Below are positions 12,201-21,810 of a stretch of DNA of 64,000 nt, piece by piece (position 1 is the first letter of the stretch; the number at the start of each line of letters is the position of its first letter). The position numbers and the translations under genes are program-made. Under the pieces are notes generated by a model, which saw only the letters and a list, made by a program, of their open reading frames with translations, ran no database searches and was not told the DNA's origin. The stretch comes from Polytrichum commune (Eukaryota > Streptophyta > Polytrichopsida > Polytrichales > Polytrichaceae). Location of the stretch: positions 55,826,758 through 55,890,757 of the forward strand of contig OX485805.1 of the NCBI GenBank assembly GCA_950295325.1, written 5' to 3'.

Positions 12201-12502
12201 TCGCTCTCTCCCATCGATTGTTCTTGTGATCCACCCTTCTCCCGTTCTTCCTCTATCCGTTCCAGTTCCTCGTTCCTGCTAGACGTCCCTGTCTCTGCCT
12301 CTCCGCCCGTCTTCGTCAAATCTGTTGGTTGCTCACTTCCCTGTGTACAGGATTGCTCCTTCTTCCTCAGTTCTCTCCGTCTCCTCTGTTTTGAATTGCT
12401 AAAACTTGTGCCTCCCTTTCTTTTCTTTCTCTTTCTTCCAGGATCGGCAGTGGAGACTTGACTATTTCCTGGTTCCTTCATGTGTGCGTCCCGGTTTCCC
12501 AA
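3227..12502 (-). CDS. DNA-methylase-like protein with GNHR domain, MULE cargo, 10 exons
   Basis: Exons on the minus strand: 12502-12137, 8920-8804, 8695-8118, 8040-7845, 7763 to about 7560 (donor unresolved), 7462-7244, 5381-5140, 5048-4082, 3992-3535 and 3437-3227. All resolved junctions are GT-AG and keep phase, giving about 1190 aa. The N-terminus is basic then acidic, with NLS-like clusters. Exon 3 has FVWEGNHRLTAW, reminiscent of ParB/sulfiredoxin-type GxHR motifs. Exon 8 has a Pro/Ser linker, then GLDLLFADIPE, resembling motif IV (D/S-PP-Y) of beta-class amino-methyltransferases but degenerate, and a GVLVLVH strand. Exon 9 has DWQCGVGGSITAC and later VALESD, matching the C-terminal SAM motif of such enzymes. 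The motif order (IV before I) fits the N4-cytosine/N6-adenine class. A TAG at 3921-3923 lies in frame in exon 9, but an acceptor ending at that TAG would remove it without a phase change. Activity is doubtful because DPPY is missing. Confidence 0.6.
5490..7190. repeat. 64 bp satellite array inside a methylase-gene intron
   Basis: Tandem units of about 64 bp with anchors AATCTGAACC, CTTATCAACTACAAATCTGA and ACATGGCCACTTATTAGG. Every few units are interrupted by a segment with a C-run and the hairpin CCCTCTCGGAATCGAGAGGG. The array fills the intron between exons 6 and 7 (5382-7243). It shows no coding potential. Confidence 0.9.
8985..11620. repeat. Satellite array, second block, higher-order form
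   Basis: The same family as at 5490-7190, here mostly in a higher-order unit of about 200 bp. Each unit carries the hairpin CTCTCGGAATCGAGAG, a C homopolymer, GTCCAAATATTT and two or three 64 bp monomers. Hairpins recur near 9300, 9500, 9705, 9905, 10170, 10370, 10570, 10770 and 10975. The array fills the first intron of the methylase-like gene. Confidence 0.9.
11621..12130. other. Remainder of the first methylase-gene intron
   Basis: Non-satellite sequence between the array and exon 1. It holds one more hairpin related to the satellite (ACCCTCTCG then CGAGAGGGT at 11949-11972). Short open frames on both strands show no recognisable domain. A missed small exon cannot be excluded. Confidence 0.4.
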
Positions 12503-12803
12503 TACTCGTCTCTCTCCTATCCTCTTCTATTAGGGCATTGCACTCACATAATAACTCGTTCCTTTGCTTGTATTGTTCTTTATATTGCCAGTGCTTGAGG
12601 GTTAGGGTTTCCCTCTTTTGGCAGCCGTCCCTTGTTTTCCCTTTTTGGCATCCTCCCCCTACTCCTTTTTTATATACATTAGTTCCTCGAATTCTGTTCC
12701 TTCGGTGATGCACATGGTGACATCACAACGTTTGTCTTCACCATTCTTCTTCCTTATAAATCTTTGCATCTTTGTGCATTTACGTTTCTGTTTTTTTGCC
12801 TTC
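12503..12803. promoter_or_regulatory. Divergent promoter between methylase-like and transposase genes
   Basis: The 300 bp between the two start codons holds a TATA-like box for each direction: TATATAAAAAAGG on the minus strand at about 12665-12677, serving ATG 12502, and CTTATAAAT at about 12753-12761, serving ATG 12804 on the plus strand. Shared control of cargo and transposase is inferred from this spacing. Confidence 0.45.
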
Positions 12804-14906
12804 ATGGCTTCCAGCTCAATGGCCGAACTTCGTTCCAATGCCAACGATGTCCCTATTCTCTTCCCCATTGGTGCACATGGTATTGCTGTTGTCTCGGAGC
12901 TTCATCTTAGCATTAGGTTCTCTCTTCAAGTTAATACAATATGGGTAGATCGTGAGATCTTCAATGATACTGGATTGCTCGTTCATACATTCCATGAGCC
13001 CTCCAAGGTAACTGACAATGGCAATGTAGTGTGGGAGCTTGGCGCAGGAAAGTATAGGGTTTGGGGCTGGCTAGATTCTCGGATGGGAGTGTCAACAGAA
13101 CTCCATGCTCCTCTTCGATCTTCCACTGGTGACTTTAGCACACCTCTGGTAGTAAGTGTCAAGACCGAGCCTGACATAGACAACGTTGTAGACTTGTCTG
13201 ATTCTTCGACTGAAGATGTATCTATGAGGAATGCTGATGTTCATGATTCCCCTCCTTTGTTTCCCTCTGATTCCTTTGTAACGCCTTCACCTTCTCGCTA
13301 TGTTCCTTTATCTCCTTCCGTACCGTCTACGTCCAAACCTCCTCCACCTATTGTTCAATGTCTTCGTCGTCTAGGTTCTATACCCGGTAGTAAAAGCGTC
13401 CTCAAGAAAATAGATTACGATAAGATCAAAATCCAAGAGGTTAATCACCTCCCCCCTCGTTTCGATGGTACCCAGTTATTTGTCCTGCCTCCACCAGAAG
13501 TCTCTTCATCTCTTTCCAGGGCCAGGTCCATGGACGGCATGGACAAGCAATATGATGGCCATGTTTGGACGAAGACTTAGACCACCAACATTACAAACGA
13601 CGCTGGCCTTGTATTTCGTTCCTCTACCTGTATTGGCCATCTCCAATGCCAAAACACTTGTTGTGATTTCCTTCAACGCGCCCATCGTATATCTCATGTC
13701 AACGACACGGAATTTGATGGTTTCACTACTCAGCCTTTCCCTCTTTCTGGCATTGTGCCATCCGGATCTACTCTTGTGTGCAGGATCTGCAAACAGCCTC
13801 CCAAATGCATTGCACTTTGCGAGGCGAATATTTTCTACGTCCATGGGAAGAATTTCTCCCAAAGGGCCTGCATTCATATCGGAAACCATCAACATCCAGT
13901 GAAGGTTGGGGACTGCAGAGACAGTCGGAAGCGCATCAATGCTCTTCTCGAGGAGCACGTTGAGCGTGCGCCTTAGGCCACGTACAGCAAGATCGTCCTT
14001 GAAGCCAGCAAGGACATTGTTGGTGAGTTCCTCCTTTCTGAAAATAGTGAAAAACACCGTCTCCTCTCCTTAACAGAGCTCGAACCTGTGTTTGAGAGCT
14101 GTAGAGGGTTGAATTCCCCAAACCTTCGATCTAAGGTTACCTCTTTCAAATTTTTGCGGAGGTTCGGTGTTATGGATGGCATCGCAAAGCTCCGAGGCGT
14201 TAGCAATTGGGCCTACGTCCAACGGAACCAATTCCCAGGACAAGGTGACGATGCCGACAAGGTATTCGTCTTCAAGATGTCCGAGGTTGGTCCTAGAAGC
14301 GGGGTGGATTTGGTTCGTTGGATGCAACCGGGTGGGGACCTTGAGAACGCCTAGATTATGTCCGATCACGTCAAGCGGGTCAAAGGGTGGACCACCATGG
14401 CCGCTCATGTCTACGATGGGACTTATCAACGGGTCATGACCATTTCATGTTGTGATTTCCAATCGGAGGATAAGGATGCCCAAGTGCTCTTCTGGCAGAA
14501 CCTCAACCATGTCATGGCCCGCCACGGTATCCCGCATCCTAACTTTATTGGCTTCATGGCGGACAGTGCGCAAGCCAATTGGAACGCTGTGCGCATTGTG
14601 TATGGTTCAGGAGATCCCAAAGTTCCTATGGAGGGCCGTGAGCGCACTTGTTTTTTCCATTGGAAACAGTCGCTCGAGAAACATACGAAATCCTACATAA
14701 AGCATGAGTTACAAGACCAACATAGACACCTTTGCCTTCAATATCGCAATGCGTCCTCTATAGTAGAGGCGGAGACTATGTACCTAGCTATCAAGGCTTG
14801 GTGGGCATCATCGAATTGTACAAGTGAGGACGGTCTCAAGCACCTCCAGCTATGGCTTGCTTTCTGGCACTTCCGCTACCTTCAATGGGGTGCTTTCATG
14901 GAACTG

Positions 14907-15000
14907 GTAAATCCCCTTCATGATTCATAATTGTCTTTTACTGGATTTAGTTTCCTCTCTATGTGCTCCCTCTAATACTCCCTCTGCACTCCCCAATCAG
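14907..15000 (+). other. Intron of the MULE transposase gene
   Basis: Donor GTAAAT after GAACTG and acceptor CCCCAATCAG before GAAAAGG. It is 94 nt long and phase 0. It contains a TAA in frame, so removing it restores the reading frame into exon 2. Confidence 0.6.
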
Positions 15001-15035
15001 GAAAAGGTTCTGACTCAAGACCAGTTGGCCGAGAT

Positions 15036-16002
15036 TGTCGCAACCCTTGCTAGCCCCCCCTTGACCATCTTGCCAATTTTCAATTCTAGCAAAGGTTACG
15101 AGTCGCTAACCCTTCGCATACCGCCATGCTAATGGTTAGCTCCTCTAACCCCGGACCATTAGTTCATAGGAGGGGAACCAACCCTCCTACTTTGATTTCG
15201 GGACTCACCCCTTTAATCGGTAACCAATCCTTAGATGTGGACTTCCATCCATGGAAGTCCAATCCCATGTTGATCATCGCGTTGCCGGAGCAACACTACA
15301 ACAACCCGAACCATACTAGGCAACTATGGCCTCACAATGGGCCAAAGCCCATGGAGGCCGTGCCGTTCGGCCTCGGGTGGGTGAGGCCACACCACCTCAC
15401 CCATATAAGCCTCTAGGACTTCACGCGGGGCCCCTACCCCACCGTCAACCAACCTCTTGTCTCTCTACCAAGAGTTGGGGCCAAGTGGACATTTTCCTTT
15501 AGCTGCTGGGCCTAGAACCCCCGAGCAGCTTCAGACCATCATAACTTCCTTGTATGATGTCTGATCATAACAACCAACCACTCCATGTTCATCTACGATT
15601 CACGTAGATGCCGATGGACTCCTCACTTGCCCCATTCGGACAAGTATTGAGGACGTTATGCCTGTTTGAACCTTGGCAGTCCCGGGAATCACTCCCAGGC
15701 ACTGCTGTACCAGGGCGCTGTCCCGGGACAGCGCCCCACTCAAATGGCCATAACTCCTAGCTCACACCTCCGATTGAGGTGTTCTTGAGCTTCTTAGAAT
15801 CACCACGCCATGAGCTACGCATAACTCATGGCCTTACCCTTGTGCCTCCTAGTCTTCGTGGGTAGGAGGCGTTCCCAACGCCCGGGGCCCTCACCCACAC
15901 TAGGATCACTTGGGCCCTCTCACCAACGGCGCCACAAGTCCCGGGTGTCACTCCAGGGTCCCCCTTGTGCCCATGGTGTTTCGGGCACTCCTCATGGAGA
16001 GG
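15036..16002 (-). mobile_element. Solo LTR (family A) inserted in the transposase gene
   Basis: 967 bp, starting TGTCGCAACCCTTGCTAG on the plus strand and matching the family A LTRs found in nine other places here. The far end stops at CATGGAGAGG, missing the final TGCGCGACA and any second copy of the flank GAGAT (15031-15035). A small deletion has therefore removed that edge. It contains the perfect palindrome GCTGTCCCGGGACAGC. Confidence 0.85.
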
Positions 16003-17150
16003 ACTGCCTACTATCATTGAGGAGTCTTCCCCCTCTGTACAAGAGGTTCAAGTACCTTCACCTGCAGGACTTGGTTTCCAGCGTGTCACCGCCGTGCAAG
16101 AAACCAAAGTAGATGTCTCTCTTTGGCATATTGCCCGCATACCCTATACCTCTGGGAAGTCTTGTTGGGCTTATCATGCGGGCACAAAGAAGAAGTGCAC
16201 CGCAAGAATCGTCACCAATAACAACAGCGTCCCTGCGCCGACCTACACCGGTATGTGGCATCACTACAAACTCCAATCTATGAAGCGCACTGACTTCGTC
16301 TTTTGTCCAGACGACATCGAGCGTTGCGTCAAGGGCCTCGTCGGAAATGGGTCATGTCGTTCTTTGCTGATGACCAGAAGCCACCTATTCCCCCAATCTG
16401 GCCCGTGAATATTGGTACCAACCTCACCCGCTCGGAGATCTTTGCGCTTGAGAACGCAGGTTTTCAACTCCCACCAAAGGAGCGCATCACACCGACTCGA
16501 CTCTTCACCAACTCTGCGACCCCGCTGGATATGTCTCAAATCCGTGTTCCAGAAAACCCGGACTTCATCCCTACCACAAGACTGTCCAAGTTTGTTCGGC
16601 GATCCAGCAGCGCACCTTCGGCAAAGCAGAGGCAGATGGTGGCCTCTGCTGAAGCTATGCATGCGACTGTTCTGAAGTTAACTATGATCCCTCAACCGAG
16701 ATTTGGTTGCATTATCACACTGCAGTCCAAATCAGAACCCCAACCACCCATCTACCAAGTGACAGTGAGTTCTCTTCCAGAGTGCAACTGCGCCTACTTC
16801 TTGGATATGATTTCCAAGTTCGGCCGCAAACGAAATTCTTATATGAATTGTAAGCATCTGTATTACATCTTCGTCAAGGTTTCTAATTTGGATGCGGAAG
16901 TGAATTTGTTCATACACGCCCCGACATTTAGTTTCAATGAGGTCAAGCTCATCATGAAGGGAGGTCTCTTTACTCAATCTACTTCCTAGAATTCCTCTCA
17001 GCCTAGCAATACATTGGGATATGATATATGTGTCCATTTTTGGACCTCTTGTGAAGCAATAATTGATTGATATAATAAAGATATAATTTCAATGATTATG
17101 TTTATTCCATTCAAAGTATCGTATTACAATGTATCATTAGTCTATCAACT

Positions 17151-17660
17151 TTATTTTCGTTTAGCATACTTCTTGGATGATTCCGAGGGAGGTGGACCCG
17201 GTCGAAGCAAATCCATATAAGAAACTGTCTTATCTCTCTTTCGATCCTTCAGCGGAAGATGATGCGGCGGCAAGGCTCTCATCCGTTCGCAAAATGAAAT
17301 AGACTTCGAAGATTCCCCTTCCACCTTCACCTCCTTCTCCGTTTCGTTCGATTTGTCTTCATCCAAATCAACGTCCTTCTTGGGCACATCTTCCTGCCTC
17401 TTTTTTTTTTTCTCACGTTGTTTTTGCTCCTCCCGCGTCCTCCACCTCCATGCTTGCGTAGACTGCGAAAATGGAGTCAAGTCGTAGTCATCACTACTTC
17501 GATTTCCAGCAGCAAACGAAAATTCCGGCGATAAATTAACCGGAATATGAGGATCTCCTAGACTTCTAATTTCCTTATTCCATTTTAATCCAGCAAACAT
17601 GTCTCTTTCATCACCCATTGTATGCAAGTGTATATACAATGATGTTGGGTATGAGTCCAA
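17151..17660 (-). CDS. Small lysine-rich hypothetical protein of the MULE
   Basis: 169 aa, convergent with the transposase and lying between its stop and the right terminus. The N-terminal half is mixed (MGDERDMFAGLKW, FAAGNRSSDDYD). The middle is a long charged stretch (EEQKQREKKKKRQED) likely to be a coiled coil or nuclear-localisation region. The end is Pro/Ser/Lys-rich. ATG 17618 is an alternative start. I do not recognise a family. Its position suggests a second MULE gene or captured cargo. Confidence 0.4.
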   Translation of the reverse strand: MDSYPTSLYIHLHTMGDERDMFAGLKWNKEIRSLGDPHIPVNLSPEFSFAAGNRSSDDYDLTPFSQSTQAWRWRTREEQKQREKKKKRQEDVPKKDVDLDEDKSNETEKEVKVEGESSKSISFCERMRALPPHHLPLKDRKRDKTVSYMDLLRPGPPPSESSKKYAKRK

Positions 17661-17924
17661 TATATAATCTATTCGGCCACAAACGATAATTGCTAAAGTC
17701 CAAGCTATAGAGTAGACTCACATATAAGACAAAGAGAAAAATGTGATGAATAAAAACGAAGGAAGTTGATTATTTTGATTCCTTTGTATTTTGATTGAAT
17801 CATTCTTCAATTATACCAATCTCAGAAAATCCATTTTCATTGATTTTTTCTTGTAATCATCCATGGTTTTAACAATTCAACCACCTCGCGGTCTCCAAAC
17901 TTAGTGAGACCATTTCAATTTCAG
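17661..17924. other. AT-rich MULE subterminal region, nothing recognised
   Basis: Non-coding AT-rich sequence between the small ORF and the right terminal repeat. No repeat unit or gene signal was seen. Confidence 0.4.
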
Positions 17925-18152
17925 GGCATTTTTGTTTATTTTATGACCTATAATTCCCACGGAAATAGGTCCAATTTTTTACTAATTTTGGCAAATTCTG
18001 GAATATTCCAGGTATATTCTTGTCTATTTTTGAAACATTCCTATTTTTATCTGGAAGATTTGCTATTTTTATTTCATCTACGCTCTCCGCTCTCCAAATC
18101 TACGCTCTCCACTCTCCGCTCTACGCTCTACGCTCACATACAAGTGTCGTCC
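17925..18152 (-). repeat. Right terminal inverted repeat of the Mutator-like element
   Basis: On the minus strand it starts GGACGACACTTGTATGTGAG, then GGAGAGC-type repeats, then CCTATTTCCGTGG at about 17957-17969, mirroring 2635-2810. The next bases (18153-18162) are the second copy of the target duplication. Confidence 0.65.
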
Positions 18153-18176
18153 GTCACAACACAATAGACAACCCTG
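18153..18176 (-). repeat. Terminal repeat, left copy (CAGGG family), tip
   Basis: GTCACAACAC followed by AATAGACAACCCTG completes the terminal repeat interrupted at 2634. The intact copy at 62962 has the same junction without the MULE. Confidence 0.7.
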
Positions 18177-19386
18177 CAAGCGAGATGTTTAACCTTCAAA
18201 AGAGTGATGTCTCGATGTGAAACAGAAACAACAGAATGTAATGATCGAACACCTTCAAAGTATCTGCAGTCATATTTGTGTCGGCGGTCTACACTTTCTA
18301 TCAGGTGGAAGAACCGCACAACATCTCTTCTTGCAATCCTGTAATCTTTGAGCCCATTGCGTACAACTGCTTCGCTAGTTTGTCTACTCTTGCAAAATGC
18401 TACCACATCTGCAGCATTATGGAGTTTAGGAGTTTCCATCTTCATTTGTTCCTTTCGAATTGATTGTTTCAAGATAGCTCCTGCACCATCATGCACCCCT
18501 TTTCCATGTCCCGATCCAAAAAAAGACCAAACCATTTGGCAACCATTTGGAAGTACTAAATCCTCCCTGGTTCGTTGCTGATACCTGTTGCAATTTGAAA
18601 GAATTTAAGTAAGGTAATGAATTTGTAAATGATTACCAAATACCCCAAGCATATACCTCTAAAAATTATTGTGCCTTGAATGAATGAAAAATAACAACAA
18701 TAAGCTAAAATATACTTACATGGCAACTTGGTACATTGTCTTCCTGGACTTAAATTGTGCAGCACAACCGTCACTCCACACAATATGTTGGTCGTACACC
18801 AAACCACGGCCTCGAAGATTTCTCCAGTGCAAGTCAAAACAGTGCCGTACAAAAAGTACATCATGATTCATATCATCAGACATGTAGTAATGATACTCTG
18901 TGATAAGCTTACTTGCGCCCGAATTAGGATTTTGATGTATTCTTCATTCCACCGGTAGAAAACATGCACTAGTATTGTTAGTTGAACCGAAGAGAAATGC
19001 ATCTCTTGGATTTCGTTCCATTCCGCGAACGAATAATTCTCGGCGAAATCAACAACTGATACTACTGAGGAAGGCGGGAATGTGGCCAGGCACACCCGGT
19101 ATTGCTCTGCTTCCCACTGAGCGACAAAATTATGTGTGATGAACTTGGTCAGTCGAGGTGTAAGGTAACTTAGGAACTGTCTAGCTAGGGTATACTTGTA
19201 CTGTAATCGAAGTACTAAGTACTCTTTCCCTGCCCTTGTCTTACCACCTTTCACTTTTTGGTAACAATTCCATTGCATCAAGCTCTTGCTATCTCCACTC
19301 AACTCTAAAGGACAATTAACTAGCATATCAACGCCACATTGACCACATTGTCCCATGAGACAATCCAATTTGTGCCATCCATCTTC
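18177..19386 (-). pseudogene. DDE-type transposase-like gene fragment (DFAENY/SDGCAAQFK family)
   Basis: Exons on the minus strand: 19386 to 18720 and 18584 to 18177, with a GT-AG intron 18585-18719. The first has a Cys cluster (CLMGQCGQCG), VVDFAENYSFAEWN with EIQ..H..Q after it, then a frameshift near 18915, then SDDMNHDVLFVRHCF and SDGCAAQFKS. The second has FFGSGHGKGVHDGAGA. This ordered set (DFAENY, ISDD-like, SDGCAAQFK, SGHGKG..DG) is one I know from poorly characterised transposase-like proteins in animals and other eukaryotes. The conserved Asp residues suggest a DDE fold, but that is inference. Acceptor TATGCAG at 19387-19393 implies an upstream exon not found here. The 3' end runs straight into the CAGGG terminus at 18176, so the C-terminus is cut off. 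Confidence 0.65.
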
Positions 19387-19822
19387 CTGCATAGGGTAGA
19401 GTACCGACATCCACATATCTAACACTATATTCGGTATTTGGAGACTTTTTGTTGATTATGAGACTATATAAGGATGCACATTTCAAAATTGGACCAGTAA
19501 TGACGACTAAAAATCCCATATGTATAATGGTATGCTACTATTATTATACATAAAGGCATGGAAGTGAACAAAAATGTGAGGCATACATGAAAATAGTTGC
19601 GTATGAAATGACAACTCGTTATGAATGGAAGGGAAGATGCGAAGAATGAATGGAAGTTGAATGAATTAATTGGGATTGAAATACAATTATAATGGAAATA
19701 CCATCAATGTCTTGAGTAACTTGGAATAGCATAGAAAGTAAGCACTTAAATATGTTCTACACCTAAGCCCATTTAGGGAGTCCGTCCCACTAGTACGCTT
19801 CTAGTCACACTAGTCCGACCCG
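19387..19822. other. AT-rich intergenic or intronic stretch
   Basis: No convincing coding sequence. It may include intron of the transposase-like gene. No repeats were recognised. Confidence 0.4.
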
Positions 19823-20796
19823 CTATTTTTTTTTTGCGGCTAAGTCCTTTTTTTTGGCGGCCTCCATGGCTCTAAAAATCTCAGGCCCACGACTGTATCC
19901 TTGTGTGTTGCCTGGAAAGGAATATGTGACGTTCTTGCATGTTTCAGGACGCGCTCCCGAATTGTACGAGGTGGTATTATAAGTAGAATACGAGGGCGTT
20001 TGCGAAAGGGAACGTCTTGCGCTTCTCCGGAGGGCCAGACAACGATCAGACTCGGAAGATGCGGCCTTGAGGGCGTGCCTATCCAAGGAGGACGTGGAGG
20101 AGGGTCGGGCACCAAGCGAGCGGGTAGCCACCTGCGAAACAACGTCATAGGAAGATAAGAATAGGAATGGAGTGGGGAAAATAATGAAGGCGGTTTGGGA
20201 TGGGCGCTCGTAAAGAGAACGGCACGCACACGGAAGACAAGCAAAGCAAAAGCGGGAAAGGGGTTTAGGGTTGAGGAGGGCACCTTGGCTTTGGGGACGT
20301 CCATGCGGGGAACGGTGGGAACGAGGGGGGCGTCGACGGGAGCATCCGGAGCCGATGGAACTATTGCACTGTTGAATGGCGGGGGGGAGTCGAGGCGTGG
20401 AGGGCCCACGATCGCGGAGGACGTTGCGGGGGGAGGAACGGAGTCGGCGGGGGAGGTGTGGCAACGGGGGCCTTCCATGCGGAGACGCCGGCTCGGCCCG
20501 CGACGAGCGACGGCGTTGTCCCTCGAGGGCGAGAGCTGTCCCAAACGAACGAGTGTCCGTTTCTCCTTGAAGAGGGGGGAGGGCGACGGGGCGTACGCGC
20601 GGGGGACAAGTGCTGGGGGCGGGCTGTTGACGACGCCGACGTCGCGGGAGTAATCCACGGCCAAGGCCGCGTCGACCGCCGAGAAGTGGTAGAGGGATGG
20701 CATTTGGAAGTCCGTGACGTCGCGGGAAGGGGATGCGGGGGGCGAGAGGGGACTGGAAGAGCCGTTGACCACAGGGGCGTCGCATATGGGGGCAGA
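19823..20796 (-). CDS. Ser/Pro-rich hypothetical protein, two exons
   Basis: Exons on the minus strand: 20796-20284 and 20131-19823, stop TAG 19823-19825. Acceptors TTGCCCATAG and GTTTCGCAG and donor AAG|GTGCCC keep phase 0. The first exon is rich in Ser, Pro and Ala with SPxxP repeats. The second has an Arg/Ser stretch and a basic tail (AAKKKDLAAKKK). No domain was recognised, and no initiating exon was found. It lies 110 bp downstream of the FCP1-like exon on the same strand. GC content and CpG are far higher than in the surrounding AT-rich DNA. Confidence 0.45.
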
Positions 20797-20907
20797 CTAT
20801 GGGCAAGAACAAGAACAACAACAATCACAACAACAAAAGACATCAAAAAACGGAGCAAACATTAGATATGTGAACCACATGATAACAAGCAAAGACATGG
20901 AGGCATT

Positions 20908-21675
20908 TCAAATCAATTTATTGAGTTTGGCGAGCCTCATGATGCTCTTATATACATTATCGCGGGGGCTTAGCGCCACATTGCCGAAAGGGTTGGACCT
21001 AACAAAAAATGGGATGCTACCGGCGTGGAGCACGAGCCTTCTAAGGTAGGGGGCTAGCCTATCGACCAAAAAGGTGTCTTGCCTATCGCCGGTCCAAGTG
21101 TCCGGGAAGATGACGTTGCCCGGGGGGTTCAACACGCTCTTGGTGGGACTGTCGTCGATGAGGACGGTGTTCTCAGGAGTCGGCCACCACCCGTGGGGCG
21201 TCCCCTGCAGACGGGGGACGCCTTGCCAGAGTCTTGAGCGGAGGACCTTGAGGAACTGTTGTCCTCCGCCTCGACCGCCAAACTTGGGCACCGGTTGGCC
21301 CTTCTCGTCGAGCAGCTCGTCGCATTCCTCTTGGTGGAGGACGAGGCAAGGGCGCGGGAGATCACGGAACAAGAAGTCGACGATGGGCTCCGTGTTCTCC
21401 ATGACCATGGAGCTCCACACAACGACGTGGGCGAACTCGACCACCTCGCGAAGGAAGTCGCGCAGGCCGGGACGGGCGTGGACAGCCTTGCGGTTTATGA
21501 GGGTGTCGAGCTCGCCATCATAGTCCCTTTTGTCGGGGTGACAGAAGGGACGTGTGGGAACCCTAGGGATGTGTTGGGTGTGACACAAGACCCCGTTGAG
21601 GTCAAAAACTATAAAAGGTTTGTTCCGGGTTCGAGGTCCACTGGTCGAGGGGTTGCGACCTATCTCCTGGGGGTC
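20908..21675 (-). CDS. FCP1/NIF-type HAD phosphatase domain, catalytic Asp2 replaced
   Basis: One 256-codon exon (acceptor TTCATCACAG before 21675, stop TGA 20908-20910). Near its start is FIVFDLNGVLCHTQ, the HAD motif I. FCP1-family enzymes have DxDxT/V, with the first Asp the nucleophile and the second the acid/base; here the second is Asn. ARPGLRDFLREV, VVVWSSMV (motif II region), TVLIDDSPTKS (motif III/IV) and IFPDTWTGDRQD follow in the expected order. Family knowledge: FCP1-like enzymes dephosphorylate Ser/Thr of the RNA polymerase II tail and related substrates. Loss of Asp2 predicts weak or no phosphatase activity. Upstream exons were not found, so this may be a gene fragment. The flanking region carries the TACGAACG palindromes. 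Confidence 0.7.
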   Translation of the reverse strand, partial: DPQEIGRNPSTSGPRTRNKPFIVFDLNGVLCHTQHIPRVPTRPFCHPDKRDYDGELDTLINRKAVHARPGLRDFLREVVEFAHVVVWSSMVMENTEPIVDFLFRDLPRPCLVLHQEECDELLDEKGQPVPKFGGRGGGQQFLKVLRSRLWQGVPRLQGTPHGWWPTPENTVLIDDSPTKSVLNPPGNVIFPDTWTGDRQDTFLVDRLAPYLRRLVLHAGSIPFFVRSNPFGNVALSPRDNVYKSIMRLAKLNKLI

Positions 21676-21810
21676 CTGTGATGAACAACGCGACTAGTTT
21701 AATTCTATGATCCAATAATGAAATTTTTGCGTTGAAAATAAAAACGATGCATTATGGGAAAAGAGGAGGAAGTAAGGAGGGTTCAAGGAAATATGCACAA
21801 GGGCACAATT

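Larger units (their letters stand above)
12804..16989 (+). pseudogene. Mutator-like transposase with SWIM finger, broken
   Basis: The frame starts at ATG 12804 (MASSSMAELRSN). One reading frame stays open to 14906 except for TAG codons at 13578, 13974 and 14352. It encodes a Ser/Pro linker, a Cys/His zinc-binding region (CIGHLQCQNTCC, CRICKQPPKC, HIGNHQHPVKVGD) and the MULE catalytic core (VYDGTYQRVMTI, FIGFMADSAQANWNAV, CFFHWKQSLEKH). A GT-AG intron fits at 14907-15000. Exon 2 is interrupted at 15036 by a solo LTR. The frame resumes at about 16003, shifts by one base near 16345, and ends with a SWIM-type motif (CNC, then CKH at about 16782-16857) and stop 16987-16989. Family knowledge: MULE transposases pair a DDE core with N-terminal zinc fingers and a C-terminal SWIM domain. 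A functional protein would need several changes. Confidence 0.85.
2635..18152. mobile_element. Large Mutator-like element (15.5 kb) with gene cargo
   Basis: Boundaries come from three signals. The tips are related inverted sequences (left GGGAAACTCAAGTATGTGAG; right, on the minus strand, GGACGACACTTGTATGTGAG), followed on both sides by GGAGAGC-type repeats and a CCTATTTCCGTGG block. The flanks are GTCACGACAC (2625-2634) and GTCACAACAC (18153-18162), a 10 bp duplication with one mismatch, as expected for MULEs (9-11 bp). The intact terminal repeat at 62962 shows the site without the insertion. Inside lie a MULE transposase with a SWIM finger, a divergent methylase-like gene, a small basic ORF, two satellite blocks and a nested solo LTR. 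The transposase is broken, so the element is not autonomous now. Confidence 0.75.

Noticed and set aside
12462-12713. Minus-strand frame starting at 12713 as the N-terminus of the methylase-like gene
   Set aside because: It lies in another frame, its start is upstream of the minus-strand TATA box, and ATG 12502 fits the downstream exon.
12804-14906. TAG reassigned to a sense codon in this organism
   Set aside because: The window has too few intact host genes to test it. TAG also serves as the apparent stop at 16987 and 19823. CAG deamination explains the pattern more simply.
15828-16112. A recurrent frame (GPSPTLGSLGPSHQRRHK) found in many places in the window
   Set aside because: It lies in every family A LTR and in more than one orientation relative to the elements. 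It is non-coding LTR sequence, not a conserved protein.
19840-20858. Alternative overlapping frames across the Ser/Pro-rich gene, including a signal-peptide-like start at 20858
   Set aside because: The hydrophobic start (MSFVVVIVVV) reads into a different frame from the spliced exons and overlaps the likely intron with its pyrimidine tract.
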